This document shows, piece by piece, positions 43,587-43,847 of a stretch of 43,847 nucleotides of DNA. How positions within the stretch are numbered: the stretch's first letter is position 1; the number at the start of each line of letters is the position of its first letter. Location of the stretch: positions 1-43,847 of the forward strand of contig NZ_QDIE01000018.1 in the NCBI RefSeq assembly GCF_003957255.1. Reading direction: 5' to 3'. The notes beneath the pieces are model-generated. The model worked only from the letters and a program-made list of their open reading frames with translations. It ran no database searches and had not been told where the DNA came from. Source of the stretch: Actinotignum sanguinis (lineage in GTDB: Bacteria; Actinomycetota; Actinomycetes; Actinomycetales; Actinomycetaceae). A program made the position numbers and the translations under genes.

Positions 43587-43616
43587 AGCCTAGAGGGAAT
43601 TATTAAGCCACGTCAA
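43587..43616 (-). promoter_or_regulatory. Promoter of the leader/methionine synthase-like unit
   Basis: On the minus strand, TTGACG (43616-43611), an 18-bp spacer and TAGGCT (43592-43587) form a good sigma-A-like promoter. It predicts a transcript start near 43580 and a leader of about 310 nt before the gene. Confidence 0.55.
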
Positions 43617-43659
43617 CTTGTTGCCCACTATATGAGATAAGAGTTCTTAGACCGGATAG

Positions 43660-43682
43660 TGCAAGGGCAGCGCAAGGGCAGC
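43660..43682. repeat. 11-bp tandem repeat GCAAGGGCAGC, two copies
   Basis: Two adjacent copies lie between the terminator of the rightmost gene and the methionine leader promoter. No function is evident. Confidence 0.5.
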
Positions 43683-43719
43683 ACAACAAAAACAGAATGG
43701 GCCCGGGTAAAAACCCGGA
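43682..43719 (-). terminator. Intrinsic terminator of the partial rightmost gene
   Basis: CCGGGT (43703-43708) pairs with ACCCGG (43713-43718). On the minus strand the hairpin is followed by a T-rich stretch containing TTTTTGTTG. It begins about 47 bp after the stop codon of the partial gene. Confidence 0.65.
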
Positions 43720-43765
43720 CGGGTAAATAGACAGAAATGGTTGCTAATACCCAGACTTTCCCTCG

Positions 43766-43846
43766 CTATACCAACACAAAGTCCGGGTCGTTGAGCTTTC
43801 CGGCCTCAATAGCCTTGCATACTTGACAAACACCGGGATATCCACA
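43766..43846 (-). CDS. C-terminal end of an unidentified protein (cut by window edge)
   Basis: The minus strand reads CGYPGVCQVCKAIEAG and then KLNDPDFVLV before a TAG stop (43766-43768), with no stop up to the window edge. The closely spaced cysteines and the charged, protein-like composition, together with a terminator after the stop, argue that it is the end of a real gene. I do not recognise the family; a metal-binding CxxC is possible. Confidence 0.5.
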   Translation of the reverse strand, partial: CGYPGVCQVCKAIEAGKLNDPDFVLV

Positions 43847-43847
43847 T

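Overview
The window looks like a GC-rich actinobacterial chromosome segment, most likely from a host-associated member of the Actinomycetaceae (Actinotignum/Actinobaculum-like). This placement is inferred from gene content, codon use and gene order; no marker gene in the window proves the genus.

The backbone is a housekeeping block whose order is known from Actinobacteria such as Mycobacterium: pmt - rsmI - metG - tatD - rpfB-like - rsmA(ksgA) - ABC-F - tetR - tRNA-Gln - glmU - prs - rplY - pth - mfd - eno. Most of it lies on the minus strand. Read from the right, the block holds a protein mannosyltransferase, 16S rRNA methyltransferase, methionyl-tRNA synthetase, TatD nuclease, a G5-domain muralytic enzyme, the rRNA dimethyladenosine transferase, nucleotide-sugar and PRPP synthesis, L25, peptidyl-tRNA hydrolase, transcription-repair coupling factor and enolase.

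Accessory material interrupts the block. (1) An IS3-family transposase end and repeats lie downstream of eno (1-596). (2) A sortase-anchored LPXTG surface protein sits where mazG is usually found (2.6-4.3 kb). (3) A DUF559/AbiEi-like nuclease gene with a striking 30-bp-periodic repeat array upstream (10.3-11.7 kb) and a TSUP permease lie between rplY and prs. (4) A NatAB-type exporter follows the tetR gene (16.1-18.4 kb). (5) A compositionally distinct ABC ATPase plus giant FtsX-like permease and a Fic/Doc toxin-antitoxin pair lie between rsmA and the rpfB-like gene (21.4-25.9 kb). (6) A catabolic ornithine carbamoyltransferase - carbamate kinase - YfcC transporter - 7TM LuxR cluster lies between metG and rsmI (32.2-37.2 kb). 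To the right of pmt are an HtrA-type membrane protease, a cobalamin-independent methionine synthase paralogue, and a partial unknown gene.

The main oddities are: a Met-rich 21-codon leader ORF in front of the methionine synthase-like gene; the 30-bp periodic array; a GlmU that stops before its acetyltransferase domain, with the stop codon inside a GGTAAAC repeat that recurs as a palindrome upstream of prs; apparent absence of ispE and mazG from their usual positions; a nicotinamidase with a long acidic tail; an MtrA-like direct repeat over the rpfB-like promoter; and several genes whose -10 box lies 6-7 nt before the start codon, suggesting leaderless transcripts.
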